Positions 47,428 through 58,444 of a stretch of DNA of 64,000 nt are shown one piece after another. Within the stretch, counting starts at the first letter, position 1. The number at the start of each line of letters is the position of its first letter. The translations under genes and the position numbers were made by a program. The DNA comes from Candidatus Thalassolituus haligoni (GTDB lineage: Bacteria > Pseudomonadota > Gammaproteobacteria > Pseudomonadales > Oceanobacteraceae), in NCBI RefSeq assembly GCF_041222825.1, contig NZ_CP139482.1:2449001-2513000 (forward strand), given 5' to 3'. The notes below the pieces were generated by a model. That model was not told where the DNA came from. It saw only the letters and a program-made list of their open reading frames with translations, and ran no database searches.

Positions 47428-48486
47428 GTGGAAGAACAAGTGGATCAACTCTCGCGTATTCTGGTAGTCGACGACGTTGCCAACAACATCCAGGTCGCAA
47501 TGAATATTCTGCGTGAAGACAACTATGAACTGTCCTACGCCATGTCTGGTAACGATGCCCTGGCACTGATGCGCACCCAGTCTTTTGACCTGATCTTACT
47601 CGACGTCATGATGCCAGACATCGATGGGTTTGAAGTGTGCAAGCGTATCCGCATGGATCTCAAACACCGCGACGTTCCGGTTATTTTCCTTACTGCCCGA
47701 GCCGATGTCGATTCGGTTGTGCGCGGTTTTGAACTGGGCGGAGTCGACTACATCGTCAAACCGTTTCATGCGGCAGAGTTGCTTGCCAGAGTTCGCACCC
47801 ATCTGGAATTACATACCGCCAAGGCGCTACTGCAAAAGCACAACATCAGCCTGCGCCAGAAAGTCGAGCTGACCGAAAGACGCCTGCTCTCGGAGCTGGA
47901 GCAAACCCAGCTGGAAATGATCCACATTCTGACCGAGCTGATGGAATTCACCTCCGACGAAACCGGGCGTCATATCAAACGGGTAGCCGAATATTCACAG
48001 CTGCTGGCGCAGTTACACAACAGCCTGACAGAAGAAGATGCCATCGTCATATTCCATGCCTCCCCCATGCACGACATTGGCAAGGTGTTTGTTCCTGAGG
48101 CTATTTTGCACAAGCCCGGCAAATTGACGGTAGAAGAATATGATGTCATGAAAACCCACACCACCAGGGCACATGACTTCCTTAAAAACTCGCCGCGCAG
48201 AATTCTCAAGGCTGCTGATATCATTGCCTGGCAACATCATGAGCACTGGGATGGCAGTGGCTACCCTCGTGGCCTGAAGGGCCATGATATCCATATCTAT
48301 GGACGTATTGTTGCCGTTGCCGACGTCTTTGATGCATTGACCCATAAGCGGGTTTACAAACCGGCATGGACAGTGGAAGACACCGTCGCCTACATCGTTA
48401 ACAATAGTGGAACCCACTTTGACCCCTACCTGGTTGAACTCTTTCGTGACAACCTTGATCAGTTTATTAACCTTGCGGAAGTTTAA
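47428..48486 (+). CDS. Response regulator with HD-GYP domain (c-di-GMP phosphodiesterase)
   Basis: The 352-residue protein has an N-terminal receiver domain (RILVVDDVANN, phosphoacceptor Asp in DLILLDVMMPD). After a helical linker comes an HD-GYP domain with HDIGK and HHEHWDGSGYPRGLKG. This domain hydrolyses cyclic-di-GMP to GMP. The start is GTG at 47428 with AGGACAGG upstream. The next gene, a hybrid sensor kinase, begins around its stop codon, so the two likely form a signalling pair controlling surface attachment or motility. Confidence 0.93.
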   Translation: MEEQVDQLSRILVVDDVANNIQVAMNILREDNYELSYAMSGNDALALMRTQSFDLILLDVMMPDIDGFEVCKRIRMDLKHRDVPVIFLTARADVDSVVRGFELGGVDYIVKPFHAAELLARVRTHLELHTAKALLQKHNISLRQKVELTERRLLSELEQTQLEMIHILTELMEFTSDETGRHIKRVAEYSQLLAQLHNSLTEEDAIVIFHASPMHDIGKVFVPEAILHKPGKLTVEEYDVMKTHTTRAHDFLKNSPRRILKAADIIAWQHHEHWDGSGYPRGLKGHDIHIYGRIVAVADVFDALTHKRVYKPAWTVEDTVAYIVNNSGTHFDPYLVELFRDNLDQFINLAEV

Positions 48487-51400
48487 CCCGCTCAGGCTGA
48501 CGTACCGGACGATCCTCACACACTGCCGAACTATCGCAGTGGCGACGGCGACCGTTCTGTATTCATCGTTGGCGGCCGGACTGACACTCACGCTGGAAGA
48601 ACAAGCCTGGGTCGATTCCCATCCAACCGTCACGGTGGGTGTCGAACGCGAATGGGCGCCTTTTGACTTTGTTGACTATAACGGTAACCCAGCTGGCATC
48701 TCCCAACGCCTGATCAGTAATATTCTGGCATCACTGGGCATCAAACCGGATTACCGTATCGATGACTGGCCCAACTTGCTGCGTGCTGCCAGATCCGGCG
48801 ACATCATGATCCTGCCGTCATTGGCCCAAACCCCATTACGCTCGGAATACCTGCGTTTTACCCAACCGTACACCCGCCTCAACGAGTATTTTTTTGGTCA
48901 CAGCGACTTCGTTGGCACCAGCAAGGATATCCTGCTAAAGCAACGTATCGTGATCCCCAGTGGCTATGCCATTGACGAAACCGTACGCGACCACTATCCG
49001 GGTATTAATATTATTAATGTTCCTAACCAGGACGAAGCCATTCGTATGGTACTGGAAGACCGGGCTGACCTGTTGATTGGTATCTATGCTGTCCTGCATT
49101 ACAAACTCGGCCAACAAGGCATTATCAACATCAAGCCGCTGATTCCCTATGGTGCGATGGATCTGCATATGGCCGTACCCCAGTCACAGCCCATATTGCA
49201 AGGCATCCTCAACAAGGCACTGCTGGAAATCTCTGCTGCGGATATCAATACCCTGTCGCAGGAATGGTTACCCGATCACCCGGTGATCGAAAACCAGCTG
49301 CTGTTGTCACGGGACGAAATCGAATGGCTGCACCAGCATCCACAAATCGAGGTCGATGCCCGCTCCCTGCCACCACTGATCGTAATCAATGGCGATCAAA
49401 TCGAAGGCATCGCGGGCGAATACTTTAACCGCGTCGGCAAGGAACTGGGCGTCCGTTTTGTTCCAGCCAAAAGCGGTGGCAACGCCGACATTATTATCGG
49501 CGATCTCAACAACCCCGAATTCAGTCCGCACTACCAACCGGTTGTGACCTTACTGGCAACGCCCATTGTCGTGCTGATGACCGCAGATAAAAGCTTTATT
49601 GACGATGAACAGCAGCTTTATAACCAACGGGTTGGCGTCCTTGCTTCTGCCAGTTTTAGCCAGACTTTGTCTGAAAAAATTCCCGGCTTGTCGCTGATCC
49701 GTATCGCCTCGGTTAACCAGATGCTGGACATGCTGGAAGCTGGTCAGCTCGACGCGATCACCATGCCCCTGACACAGGCCAATCATCTGTTGCGGCTGGA
49801 AAATTACCGTAATATCAAGGTAGTCGGCAAAACCAACGTGGTCGTTCAGCCAGCCATTATGGTCAGCCGTCAAACACCGGAGCTAACCTCGGCCATTCTC
49901 GCCACCGGCGTCAAACTCAGTGATGCGGATCGACTCGCCATTCTGAATAAATGGTCGGACGTACAGTTTGCCGAACGTATCGACTATGGATTGATCGCCC
50001 GCGTGATCGGCGTTTTTATTCTCTATATCATTATCAGCATTTACTGGAACCGACGACTGAGTAAAGAAGTCGACCAGCGCAAGCAGACCGAACTGGCATT
50101 ACAAACCGAACGCGACAATTTCAAAGCACTATTCAAGGAAGCAACCGAAGGCAACCTGATTTTTCAGTTTGGCGAGTGTATTGCGCACAATCACGCCACG
50201 GAACAACTGCTGGGTTACCGCGATGGCCGCAACCTCGCCGGTATGAAACTCGCAGACACAACCCCTCCAACCCAACCCGATGGCCGTGAATCAGAGGAAG
50301 TGATTACCCGAGCATTTTCGACCTGCCTCAATAACGGTGCCTTTCATCTGGAACTGGTGGTTCGTCGTGTCGATGGCACCCAACGCTGGCTCGACATGTC
50401 CCTGACCCGCATCAACTATGAAGGCCAACCGGCTATTTACGCCGTTCTGAAAGATATATCCGAGCAAAAACGACTGACGGCAGAGCTTGCCCGTGCCCGA
50501 GACAAGGCCGAAGTCGCCAGTCGGGCAAAATCAGAATTCCTCGCCAATATGAGCCACGAAATCCGCACCCCTATGAATGCGATTATCGGTTTTACCGAGC
50601 TGTTAAGTGAACAGCTGGATCAGCCCCGCTTGCGTTCTTACGTCGACACGGTACACAAGGCCAGCGGTTCGTTACTGCAGCTGATCAACGATGTGCTGGA
50701 TCTGTCAAAAATAGAATCTGGCAAAATGGACATGGCCAGAGTGCCAACCAACGTCAATGCCCTGATTGACGAAATCGCCCAGTTTTTTTCCCTCGCGGTG
50801 ACCGCCAAGGGTCTCAACCTGATCGTCAACACTGACGTCAAACTGCCATTGTTTCTGCTACTGGATGATGTCCGGTTACGACAGATCCTGATCAATTTAG
50901 TCGGTAATGCCGTCAAATTCACCGACCAGGGTGCCGTTACCCTGACCTCCCGCACGTTGCAAAATAACGGTCACCTCAGCAAGGTCGACCTTGAAATATC
51001 CATCAGCGACACCGGCATAGGAATTGAATCCGGTCATATGGACGCCATTTTCACCGAATTTGAACAGCTGTCATCACCCGACGGCAGACATGCCGGTGGT
51101 ACCGGGCTGGGGCTGGCTATCTCTCGGCGACTGATCGAAATGATGGGAGGCAGCATTTCTGTTGTCAGCGCTTTCGGACAAGGCTCCACATTTACCATCA
51201 AACTGATCGGAATGGATATCGCCTCGGTCACAGCCGGTACGGCAGAGCAGATGCACTCCCGACAGCTCGCCAATCATCTCAGCGTCAACGACTTCGAACC
51301 CTGTAATATTCTGGTCGTCGACGATATTGACAACAATCGCGAGCTGATCGCCCGCATTTTTGACAACTCCCGTGTCAGAATTCTACAGGCAGCCAATGGC

Positions 51401-51964
51401 CAGGAAGCACTGGAAGTAGTGGAACAGATCCAGCCGGATCTGGTGCTGATGGATATCCGCATGCCGGTGATGGATGGGTATGAAGCGACGCGGATTTTAC
51501 AAAAACGCTACCCGGATCTGCGCATTATTGCACTGACGGCCTCAGTCATCCGGGGCGGAGAATCAACTCCAGACTTGCAGCTTTTTGATGCCCACCTGCA
51601 CAAACCGGTCTTGCGACGTGAGCTGATTAATACACTGAAACAATTTCTGGTCATGCGAGAACCGGCCGCTGCCAGTCCAGCGCCGGAAACGAACACATCC
51701 CCCTATCAGCTGGACACGGCTGTACTGGAAAGCGTCAAGGATCAGCTGATGCCGCTGTACGAACAGGCGCGACAAACCCATAGCCTGAAAGACATCGGCC
51801 AGTTCGCCGTCGCATTACAACAACTATCAACTAAAAAAAGGATTAATCCGCTCGCCGAAATGGCCAGCAACCTGCTCGCCGCCATCGATACCTTTGATAT
51901 CGTTCTGATCGAAAATCTGATGAGCAAATACCACACCCTGCTGACCAGTACTGAACTGCCATAA
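48473..51964 (+). CDS. Hybrid sensor histidine kinase with two periplasmic solute-binding domains
   Basis: From the TTG at 48473 the protein has about 1163 residues. In order: signal-like N-terminus, two SBP_bac_3 domains (about residues 45-265 and 285-495), a membrane span ([18 protein letters not shown]), a PAS domain, HisKA ([15 protein letters not shown]), HATPase ([20 protein letters not shown]) and a receiver ([26 protein letters not shown]). No Hpt domain is clear in the short tail. It should sense a small ligand such as an amino acid and pass phosphate to the HD-GYP regulator. The start is uncertain: GTG at 48407 or GTG at 48539 are alternatives and none has a good ribosome site. Confidence 0.88.
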   Translation: MRKFNPLRLTYRTILTHCRTIAVATATVLYSSLAAGLTLTLEEQAWVDSHPTVTVGVEREWAPFDFVDYNGNPAGISQRLISNILASLGIKPDYRIDDWPNLLRAARSGDIMILPSLAQTPLRSEYLRFTQPYTRLNEYFFGHSDFVGTSKDILLKQRIVIPSGYAIDETVRDHYPGINIINVPNQDEAIRMVLEDRADLLIGIYAVLHYKLGQQGIINIKPLIPYGAMDLHMAVPQSQPILQGILNKALLEISAADINTLSQEWLPDHPVIENQLLLSRDEIEWLHQHPQIEVDARSLPPLIVINGDQIEGIAGEYFNRVGKELGVRFVPAKSGGNADIIIGDLNNPEFSPHYQPVVTLLATPIVVLMTADKSFIDDEQQLYNQRVGVLASASFSQTLSEKIPGLSLIRIASVNQMLDMLEAGQLDAITMPLTQANHLLRLENYRNIKVVGKTNVVVQPAIMVSRQTPELTSAILATGVKLSDADRLAILNKWSDVQFAERIDYGLIARVIGVFILYIIISIYWNRRLSKEVDQRKQTELALQTERDNFKALFKEATEGNLIFQFGECIAHNHATEQLLGYRDGRNLAGMKLADTTPPTQPDGRESEEVITRAFSTCLNNGAFHLELVVRRVDGTQRWLDMSLTRINYEGQPAIYAVLKDISEQKRLTAELARARDKAEVASRAKSEFLANMSHEIRTPMNAIIGFTELLSEQLDQPRLRSYVDTVHKASGSLLQLINDVLDLSKIESGKMDMARVPTNVNALIDEIAQFFSLAVTAKGLNLIVNTDVKLPLFLLLDDVRLRQILINLVGNAVKFTDQGAVTLTSRTLQNNGHLSKVDLEISISDTGIGIESGHMDAIFTEFEQLSSPDGRHAGGTGLGLAISRRLIEMMGGSISVVSAFGQGSTFTIKLIGMDIASVTAGTAEQMHSRQLANHLSVNDFEPCNILVVDDIDNNRELIARIFDNSRVRILQAANGQEALEVVEQIQPDLVLMDIRMPVMDGYEATRILQKRYPDLRIIALTASVIRGGESTPDLQLFDAHLHKPVLRRELINTLKQFLVMREPAAASPAPETNTSPYQLDTAVLESVKDQLMPLYEQARQTHSLKDIGQFAVALQQLSTKKRINPLAEMASNLLAAIDTFDIVLIENLMSKYHTLLTSTELP

Positions 51965-51996
51965 AAAACGCCCCCGGTTAATAAAAACCGGAGGCG
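51963..51996 (-). terminator. Probable terminator of the prp operon
   Basis: On the minus strand CGCC, a mismatch, and CCGGTT/AACCGG form a stem with 6-nt loop (51996-51969) followed by six T (51968-51963). It overlaps the stop codon of the sensor kinase on the other strand, so the convergent operons end back to back. Confidence 0.75.
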
Positions 51997-52050
51997 AAAA
52001 AACTGCGTTCCGCGAGGAGCATCGTGAACGCAGGTCACAGGGACTCATTG

Positions 52051-52114
52051 TCAGCCAATGCCTAAGTCAGCCAATGCCTAAGTCAGCCAACGCCTAAGTC
52101 AGCCAACATCGACG
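52051..52114. repeat. Four 16-bp tandem units downstream of prpF
   Basis: TCAGCCAATGCCTAAG occurs at 52051-52066 and 52067-52082, once more with one change at 52083-52098, and a diverged fourth unit ends at 52114. It lies in the gap between the kinase and prpF ends, beside a dyad CTGCGTTC...GAACGCAG at 52002-52032. Confidence 0.85.
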
Positions 52115-52145
52115 TCAGCCCAAGACCGAAGCGCCTGTCAGACGG

Positions 52146-53324
52146 CTAAAACGCATCACCTGGAATACGTACAAAACCTTCCATCAACACCCGTGCAGAA
52201 CGGCTCATAACGGCTTTCTTAGCCCGCCATTCACCCTTTACGATCTCCGCCGCTGCCCCCACCCGCAACGTACCGGAGGGATGACCGAAGGTAACCGAAT
52301 CACGCTCAACCCCACCCGCAGCCAGATTCACCAGAGTGCCTGGCACCGCTGCTGCAGTGGCAATCGCCACAGAAGCCGTTCCCATCATGGCGTGGTGTAG
52401 TTTGCCCATCGACAAGGCACGGACACACACGTCGATGTCACCGGCAGAGATCTGCTTGCCGCTGGATGAGACATACGCTGTTGCCGGAGCCACAAACGCA
52501 ATTTTAGGCGTGTGCTGACGTGCAGCGGCTTCGGATATATCGGCAATCAGCCCCATTTTCACCGCACCCCAGGCCCGCATGGTTTCAAAACGTGCCAGCG
52601 CTTCGGCATCGGAATTGATGTCTTTTTGCAGCTCGGTGCCGGCGTAACCGATATCTGCCGCGTTCACAAAAATCGTCGGAATACCGGCATTGATCATGGT
52701 CGCCCTGAAGGTGCCAATGCCAGGGACTTCGAGATCATCCACCAGATTACCGGTCGGAAACATCGATCCTTCGCCATCGGCGGGGTCCATAAATTCAATG
52801 GCCACTTCCGCCGCCGGAAAAGTCACGCCGTCCAGCTCAAAATCACCGGTTTCCTGCACTTCACCATGGCTGACAGGTACATGTGCGATGATGGTTTTGC
52901 TGATGTTCTTTTGCCAGATGCGCACCGTGCAGATACCGTTTTCCGGTACCCGTTCGGCATCGACAAAACCGGACATAATGGCGAAGGCACCGACGGCTGC
53001 GGTCAGATTGCCGCAATTACCCGACCAGTCAACAAACGCCTTGTTGATAGCGACCTGACCAAACAGATAATCAACGTCGTGACCCGGCTGAGTGCTTTTA
53101 TCCACAATCACGGTCTTGGAGGTGCTGGAAGTTGCGCCCCCCATGCCGTCGATCTGCTGGCCATAGGGATCCGGGCTGCCGATGACCCGCAACAGAATCT
53201 TATCCCGAGCGTCACCCGGTTCCCGGGCAACGGCGGGCAAATCCAAACGCCGGAAAAACACGCCTTTTGACGTACCGCCACGTATATAAGTGGCGGGGAT
53301 TTTTATTTGAGGCACGTGAGACAT
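52146..53324 (-). CDS. prpF: 2-methylaconitate cis-trans isomerase PrpF
   Basis: The 392-residue protein begins with IPATYIRGGTSKGVFF and has GMGGATSSTSKTVIV and SGNCGNLTAAVGAF, the two halves of the diaminopimelate-epimerase-like PrpF fold with active-site Lys and Cys. It isomerises the AcnD product to the form used by aconitase in the methylcitrate cycle. It is the last gene of the operon. Confidence 0.95.
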   Translation of the reverse strand: MSHVPQIKIPATYIRGGTSKGVFFRRLDLPAVAREPGDARDKILLRVIGSPDPYGQQIDGMGGATSSTSKTVIVDKSTQPGHDVDYLFGQVAINKAFVDWSGNCGNLTAAVGAFAIMSGFVDAERVPENGICTVRIWQKNISKTIIAHVPVSHGEVQETGDFELDGVTFPAAEVAIEFMDPADGEGSMFPTGNLVDDLEVPGIGTFRATMINAGIPTIFVNAADIGYAGTELQKDINSDAEALARFETMRAWGAVKMGLIADISEAAARQHTPKIAFVAPATAYVSSSGKQISAGDIDVCVRALSMGKLHHAMMGTASVAIATAAAVPGTLVNLAAGGVERDSVTFGHPSGTLRVGAAAEIVKGEWRAKKAVMSRSARVLMEGFVRIPGDAF

Positions 53325-53440
53325 GCTCGACTCCTAGGGCGGGTGCGCACCGCGCACGCTAAACATTTTGACATTCAGAGCAGGGCATAACGCCTTCGGC
53401 GAATACACCCGACCCCAGATTCTGGCGTGACCGGCAAACC

Positions 53441-56059
53441 TCAGGCGCTTTGCAGAAAATCCTTGGCAAACATCTGCAATACCCCACCGGCGTTATACAC
53501 ACGCACTTCCGTGGCGGTATCCAGACGACAGGTCACGGGCACTTCCAGTAGCTCTCCATTACGGCGAGTGATTTCAATGCTCAGCTCGCAACCTGGCGAG
53601 ATGGAGCCCTTGACGGTGTAGGTTTCCGTGCCGTCCAGATTCAGCGTCAGGCGCGTGGTACCCGGTTTGAATTCCACCGGTAATACGCCCATCCCCACCA
53701 GATTGGTGCGGTGAATGCGCTCGAAACCTTCCGCCACAATGACTTCGACACCGGCCAGACGTACGCCCTTGGCAGCCCAGTCGCGGGAGGATCCCTGGCC
53801 ATAATCGGCACCGGCCACAATAATCAGTGGCTGTTTGCGATTCATGTAGGTTTCAATGGCTTCCCACATGCGCATCTGTTCGCCTTCAGGCTCAACTCGC
53901 GCCAGAGAACCCTGAATGACTTCGCCGTTCTCATCGCGGCACATTTCGTTCAGCAGTTTCGGGTTGGCGAACGTGGCTCGCTGGGCGGTGAGGTGATCAC
54001 CCCGGTGTGTCGCGTAGGAGTTGAAGTCTTCTTCCGGCAGGCCCATTTTGGCGCAGTATTCACCCGCTGCGCTGTTGGCCTGAATAGCATTGGAAGGCGA
54101 CAGGTGATCGGTCGTGATGTTGTCTCCCAACACCGCCAGTGGACGCATGTCCTTCATGCTGCGTTCACCGGCCAATGCACCTTCCCAATAGGGAGGACGG
54201 CGGATATAGGTCGACATTGGACGCCAGTCGTACAGTGGACTCTTGGCTTGTTCGATTTCACCGAGATCAAACATCGGGATATAAATCTGCCGAAACTGCT
54301 CGGGCTTGACCGCCGATGCGACAATGGCGTCGATTTCTTCATCGGATGGCCACAGGTCTTTCAGCGTAATCTCTTTACCGTCCACCACCGCCAGTACGTC
54401 TTTTTCAATATCAAAACGCACCGTACCGGCAATCGCGTAGGCAACCACCAGCGGTGGTGAGGCCAGGAACGCCTGCTTGGCATACGGGTGAATACGGCCA
54501 TCGAAGTTGCGGTTACCGGACAGGACTGCCGTGGCGTACAGATCACGGTCGATGATTTCTTGCTGGATCACAGGATCCAGCGCGCCTGACATGCCGTTAC
54601 AGGTGGTACAGGCGTAGGCGACGATGCCAAAACCAAGCTTTTCCAGTTCCGTCAGCAGACCGGCTTCTTCCAGGTACAGTTTGGCGACCTTGGAACCCGG
54701 TGCAAATGAACTCTTGACCCAGGGCTTGCGGGTCAGGCCCAGTGCGTTGGCTTTTTTCGCCAACAAGGCGGCAGCTACTACGTTGCGCGGATTCGAGGTG
54801 TTGGTACAGGAGGTGATGGCAGCAATGATTACGGCACCATCCGGCATCAGGCCATCGGCCTCTTCTTGCTTGCCAGACGCCAACTTACCTTCATCGGCAA
54901 TACCACGTTCAGTCAGATCCGAGGTCGGCAAACGACGGTGCGGGTTAGACGGCCCGGCCATATTACGCACCACGGTCGAGAGGTCGAATTGCAGTACCCG
55001 TTCGTAGTCCGCAGCCACCAGGGCATCTGCCCACAAACCTGTTTCTTTGGCGTACAGTTCAACCAGCGCCACTTGCTCCGGCTCACGACCGGTTAACTTC
55101 AGGTAATCGATGGTCTGCGAATCGATATAAAACATCGCTGCCGTAGCACCAAATTCTGGGGTCATATTGGAAATAGTAGCGCGGTCACCAATGGTCAGGC
55201 TGGACGCCCCTTCCCCAAAGAATTCAACGTATCCCCCTACTACCCGCTGCTGTCGCAAAAACTCGGTCAGCGCCAGTACGATATCGGTGGCAGTAATGCC
55301 GGGCTGACGCTTGCCAATCAGTCTGACGCCAATAATGTCTGGCAGGCGCATCATCGATGGCAGGCCCAGCATCACGGTTTCAGCTTCCAGACCACCCACA
55401 CCAATGGCGATAACACCCAGTGCATCCACGTGTGGCGTATGGGAATCGGTGCCAACACAGGTGTCCGGGAAAGCCACCTGTTTACCGCTTTCGTCAGTTT
55501 GTACCTGAACTACCGGCGACATTTTTTCCAGGTTGATCTGGTGCATGATGCCGTTACCGGCCGGAATAACATCGACGTTCTCGAATGCGGTTTTGGTCCA
55601 CTCAATAAAATGGAAACGGTCGGCATTACGACGGTCTTCAATCGCCCGGTTTTTCTCAAATGCGTCTGGATCAAAACCTGCGGCTTCCACCGCCAGCGAA
55701 TGGTCAACAATCAGCTGGGTCGGTACCACTGGATTCACTTTGGCCGGGTCACCGCCCTGGTCGGCAATGGCATCCCGTAAGCCAGCCAGATCCACCAATG
55801 CGGTTTGCCCCAGAATGTCGTGACATACAACACGGGCCGGATACCATGGAAAGTCGAGATCGCGCTTGCGTTCAATCAACTGCTTCAGGGAATCCGTCAA
55901 TTCGGCGGGTTCACAACGACGTACCAGCTGTTCCGCCAGCACCCGCGAGGTGTACGGCAGTTTGGCATAGGCACCGGGCTGAATGGCATCGACCGCCGCA
56001 CGGGTGTCGTAGTAATCGAGGTCGGTACCTGGCAGGTTTTTACGGAATTCAGTGTTCAT
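53441..56059 (-). CDS. acnD: Fe/S-dependent 2-methylcitrate dehydratase AcnD
   Basis: The 872-residue aconitase-family protein starts MNTEFRKNLPGTDLDYYDTRAAV, typical of AcnD rather than AcnA or AcnB. Cluster-ligand cysteines lie in TSCTNTSNPRNV and ACTTCNGMSG. The swivel domain has GDNITTDHLSP and GADYGQGSSRDWAAKG. It dehydrates 2-methylcitrate to trans-2-methylaconitate, which needs PrpF. No prpD is seen, consistent with the AcnD/PrpF variant of the pathway. Confidence 0.95.
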   Translation of the reverse strand: MNTEFRKNLPGTDLDYYDTRAAVDAIQPGAYAKLPYTSRVLAEQLVRRCEPAELTDSLKQLIERKRDLDFPWYPARVVCHDILGQTALVDLAGLRDAIADQGGDPAKVNPVVPTQLIVDHSLAVEAAGFDPDAFEKNRAIEDRRNADRFHFIEWTKTAFENVDVIPAGNGIMHQINLEKMSPVVQVQTDESGKQVAFPDTCVGTDSHTPHVDALGVIAIGVGGLEAETVMLGLPSMMRLPDIIGVRLIGKRQPGITATDIVLALTEFLRQQRVVGGYVEFFGEGASSLTIGDRATISNMTPEFGATAAMFYIDSQTIDYLKLTGREPEQVALVELYAKETGLWADALVAADYERVLQFDLSTVVRNMAGPSNPHRRLPTSDLTERGIADEGKLASGKQEEADGLMPDGAVIIAAITSCTNTSNPRNVVAAALLAKKANALGLTRKPWVKSSFAPGSKVAKLYLEEAGLLTELEKLGFGIVAYACTTCNGMSGALDPVIQQEIIDRDLYATAVLSGNRNFDGRIHPYAKQAFLASPPLVVAYAIAGTVRFDIEKDVLAVVDGKEITLKDLWPSDEEIDAIVASAVKPEQFRQIYIPMFDLGEIEQAKSPLYDWRPMSTYIRRPPYWEGALAGERSMKDMRPLAVLGDNITTDHLSPSNAIQANSAAGEYCAKMGLPEEDFNSYATHRGDHLTAQRATFANPKLLNEMCRDENGEVIQGSLARVEPEGEQMRMWEAIETYMNRKQPLIIVAGADYGQGSSRDWAAKGVRLAGVEVIVAEGFERIHRTNLVGMGVLPVEFKPGTTRLTLNLDGTETYTVKGSISPGCELSIEITRRNGELLEVPVTCRLDTATEVRVYNAGGVLQMFAKDFLQSA

Positions 56060-56200
56060 GATGTTCTCTCTTCCGGTCGTTAGCGACGGCCGTTTTTTTG
56101 AAATTCTGGTTTGATGTATTACGCGTTCCGCTAATACATCCTACGGATACACACACGCTACCCGATACGCCGATCTATAGTCTGAAAAAGCGGATGGCCC

Positions 56201-56226
56201 GATTCCCACATGCCTGCGTGGGAATC
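56201..56226. repeat. 9-bp inverted repeat between prpC and acnD
   Basis: GATTCCCAC (56201-56209) and GTGGGAATC (56218-56226) flank an 8-nt loop in the 232-bp gap 56060-56291. No T-run follows on either strand, so an mRNA-stabilising or processing hairpin within the operon is more likely than a terminator. Confidence 0.7.
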
Positions 56227-56291
56227 CAAACCGCTGCGGGGCAAGCCAGTTCATACCGCAGGAAGTGACTTGCCGCCGAGATAACCGGGGA

Positions 56292-57425
56292 TCAAACCCG
56301 ATCTTCAATCGCGACCCAAGCAGCACTTTCAGGGCCGGTGTAATCCGCCGATGGGCGAATAATCCGGTTGTTGGCGCGCTGCTCAATCACGTGAGCACAC
56401 CAGCCAGAAGCCCGCGAGCAGACAAATATCGGGGTAAACAACTTGGTCGGAATCCCCATAAAGCTGTACGCCGAAGCGTGGAAGAAATCGGCGTTACAAA
56501 ACAGCTTTTTCTCGCGCCACATGACCGCCTCAACCCGCTCGGATACTGCGTACAGGTACTCGTCACCGGCTTGCTCAGACAGCTTTTTCGACCATTCCTT
56601 GATGATGGCGTTACGCGGATCCGACTCACGGTAGATGGCATGGCCAAAACCCATGATCTTGTCCTTGCGCGCCAGCATGCCCATCACCGCATCTTCGGCT
56701 TCTTCCGCCGAGCGCCAGTGTTCAATCATCGCCATGGCCGCTTCGTTAGCGCCACCATGTAACGGGCCACGCAGCGAGCCAATCGCAGCGGTCACGCAGC
56801 TGTGAATGTCGCTCAATGTGGAAGCACAGACACGGGCGGTAAAGGTCGAGGCGTTGAATTCGTGTTCGGCGTACAGAATCAGCGAAGCGTGCATCACATC
56901 AACGTGTAATGGTTCTGGCTTTTTGTTGTGCAGAGTCCAGAGAAACTGTTCGCCGATGCTGTCAGCGTCAGTTTCTACCTCGATACGCAGGCCGTCGTTG
57001 TGGGTGAAGTTGTACCAGTAGTTGATCATGCCGGGGAAGACCGCCAGCATACGATCGACTTTATCGTATTGCTCGGCAAAGTCTGCCTCGGTTTCCAGGT
57101 TACCCAGCATGGAACAACCGGTGCGCATCACATCCATTGGATGGGCGTCGACCGGAATCTGTTCCAGCACGGTTTTGAGTGCTTGCGGCAAGGCGCGTTG
57201 GCTCTTCAGTTTGGCTTTGTAGCCATCCAGCTCGGCCTGGTTGGGCAGCTTGCCGTACAACAGCAAATACGCCACTTCTTCAAACTGAGCCTTGTCGGCC
57301 AGTTCCTTGATATCGTAACCCCGGTAAGTCAAACCGGCGCCGGTTTGACCAACCGTACACAGCGCGGTTTCACCGGCAGATTGTCCGCGCAAACCTGCGC
57401 CACTCAGTTTTTTTGCTTCAGCCAT
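56292..57425 (-). CDS. prpC: 2-methylcitrate synthase PrpC
   Basis: The 377-residue short citrate synthase begins KKLSGAGLRGQSAGETALCTVG with RGYDIKELAD, characteristic of PrpC. Conserved histidine and aspartate regions follow (GPLHGGANEAAM, MGFGHAIYR). It condenses propionyl-CoA with oxaloacetate. Its position between prpB and acnD supports this over housekeeping citrate synthase. Confidence 0.95.
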   Translation of the reverse strand: MAEAKKLSGAGLRGQSAGETALCTVGQTGAGLTYRGYDIKELADKAQFEEVAYLLLYGKLPNQAELDGYKAKLKSQRALPQALKTVLEQIPVDAHPMDVMRTGCSMLGNLETEADFAEQYDKVDRMLAVFPGMINYWYNFTHNDGLRIEVETDADSIGEQFLWTLHNKKPEPLHVDVMHASLILYAEHEFNASTFTARVCASTLSDIHSCVTAAIGSLRGPLHGGANEAAMAMIEHWRSAEEAEDAVMGMLARKDKIMGFGHAIYRESDPRNAIIKEWSKKLSEQAGDEYLYAVSERVEAVMWREKKLFCNADFFHASAYSFMGIPTKLFTPIFVCSRASGWCAHVIEQRANNRIIRPSADYTGPESAAWVAIEDRV

Positions 57426-57562
57426 ACTTTATGCTCCATCGAAACTGGTCAGTTGCCACATCACGCATCTGACACGGTATAGCGTTGGCTACCTGAGTCA
57501 CGGCAACAGCAACGCAATCGTTTCAGATGCAGATCTGGTGTTGTTATTGAGTCAGCCGAGGC

Positions 57563-58444
57563 TTACTTGTTTTTACCTTCCGAAAACAGCTGATCCAGCT
57601 TTTGCTCGAAGTCGTGGTAGTTCAGATAAGAATACAGATCCATACGAGTTTGCATCATATCGACCACCGTGCGCTGATCGCCATTTTCAAGAATGCTGGT
57701 GTATACCGTCTCGGCTGCTTTATTCATGGCACGGAAAGCGCTCAGTGGGTACAAGACCATAGCCGCACCCCACTCGCCCAGCTGCTCACGGTTCCACAAT
57801 TCGGTCTGACCAAATTCAGTGATGTTGGCCAGCACCGGCACGTCGCCCAGGGCGGCCGAGAAAGCGCGGTAATGTTCTTCGGTCTTGATGGCTTCAGCAA
57901 AAATACCGTCAGCACCCGCCGCAACATAAGCCTTGGCACGCTCAAGCGCAGCTTCCAGACCTTCCTGGGCAAAGGCATCGGTACGCGCCATGATAAAAAA
58001 ATCCGGATCGGTGCGAGCATCAACAGCCGCTTTAATGCGATCGGTCATTTCCTCAATGGAAACGATTTCCTTGTTCGGGCGATGGCCGCAACGCTTCTGG
58101 GCCACCTGGTCTTCCAGATGAACCGCCGCAGCACCGGCTTTTTCCATTTGCTGAATGGTGCGGGCAATATTAAAGGCACCGCCCCAGCCAGTATCAATAT
58201 CCACCAGCAATGGCACGCTGGAAGCCGAAGTAATACGGCGAACGTCTTCAACGACGTCGTTCAGCGAGGTCATACCCAGGTCGGGCAGACCATAAGAGGC
58301 ATTCGCTACACCGCCACCGGACAGGTAAATCGCCTTGTGACCGATACGTTCAGCCATCATGGCGGCATAGGCGTTGATGGTGCCCACAATTTGTAATGGT
58401 TTGGTGTCCGCCAGTGCCTGACGGAATTTCTGACCTGGAGTCAT
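57563..58444 (-). CDS. prpB: 2-methylisocitrate lyase PrpB
   Basis: The 293-residue protein of the isocitrate lyase superfamily has the Mg-binding [16 protein letters not shown] and the catalytic KRCGH motif in [16 protein letters not shown]. It splits 2-methylisocitrate to pyruvate and succinate, the last step of propionate use. Its ATG overlaps the stop of the GntR regulator by four bases, so both are made from one transcript. Confidence 0.96.
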   Translation of the reverse strand: MTPGQKFRQALADTKPLQIVGTINAYAAMMAERIGHKAIYLSGGGVANASYGLPDLGMTSLNDVVEDVRRITSASSVPLLVDIDTGWGGAFNIARTIQQMEKAGAAAVHLEDQVAQKRCGHRPNKEIVSIEEMTDRIKAAVDARTDPDFFIMARTDAFAQEGLEAALERAKAYVAAGADGIFAEAIKTEEHYRAFSAALGDVPVLANITEFGQTELWNREQLGEWGAAMVLYPLSAFRAMNKAAETVYTSILENGDQRTVVDMMQTRMDLYSYLNYHDFEQKLDQLFSEGKNK

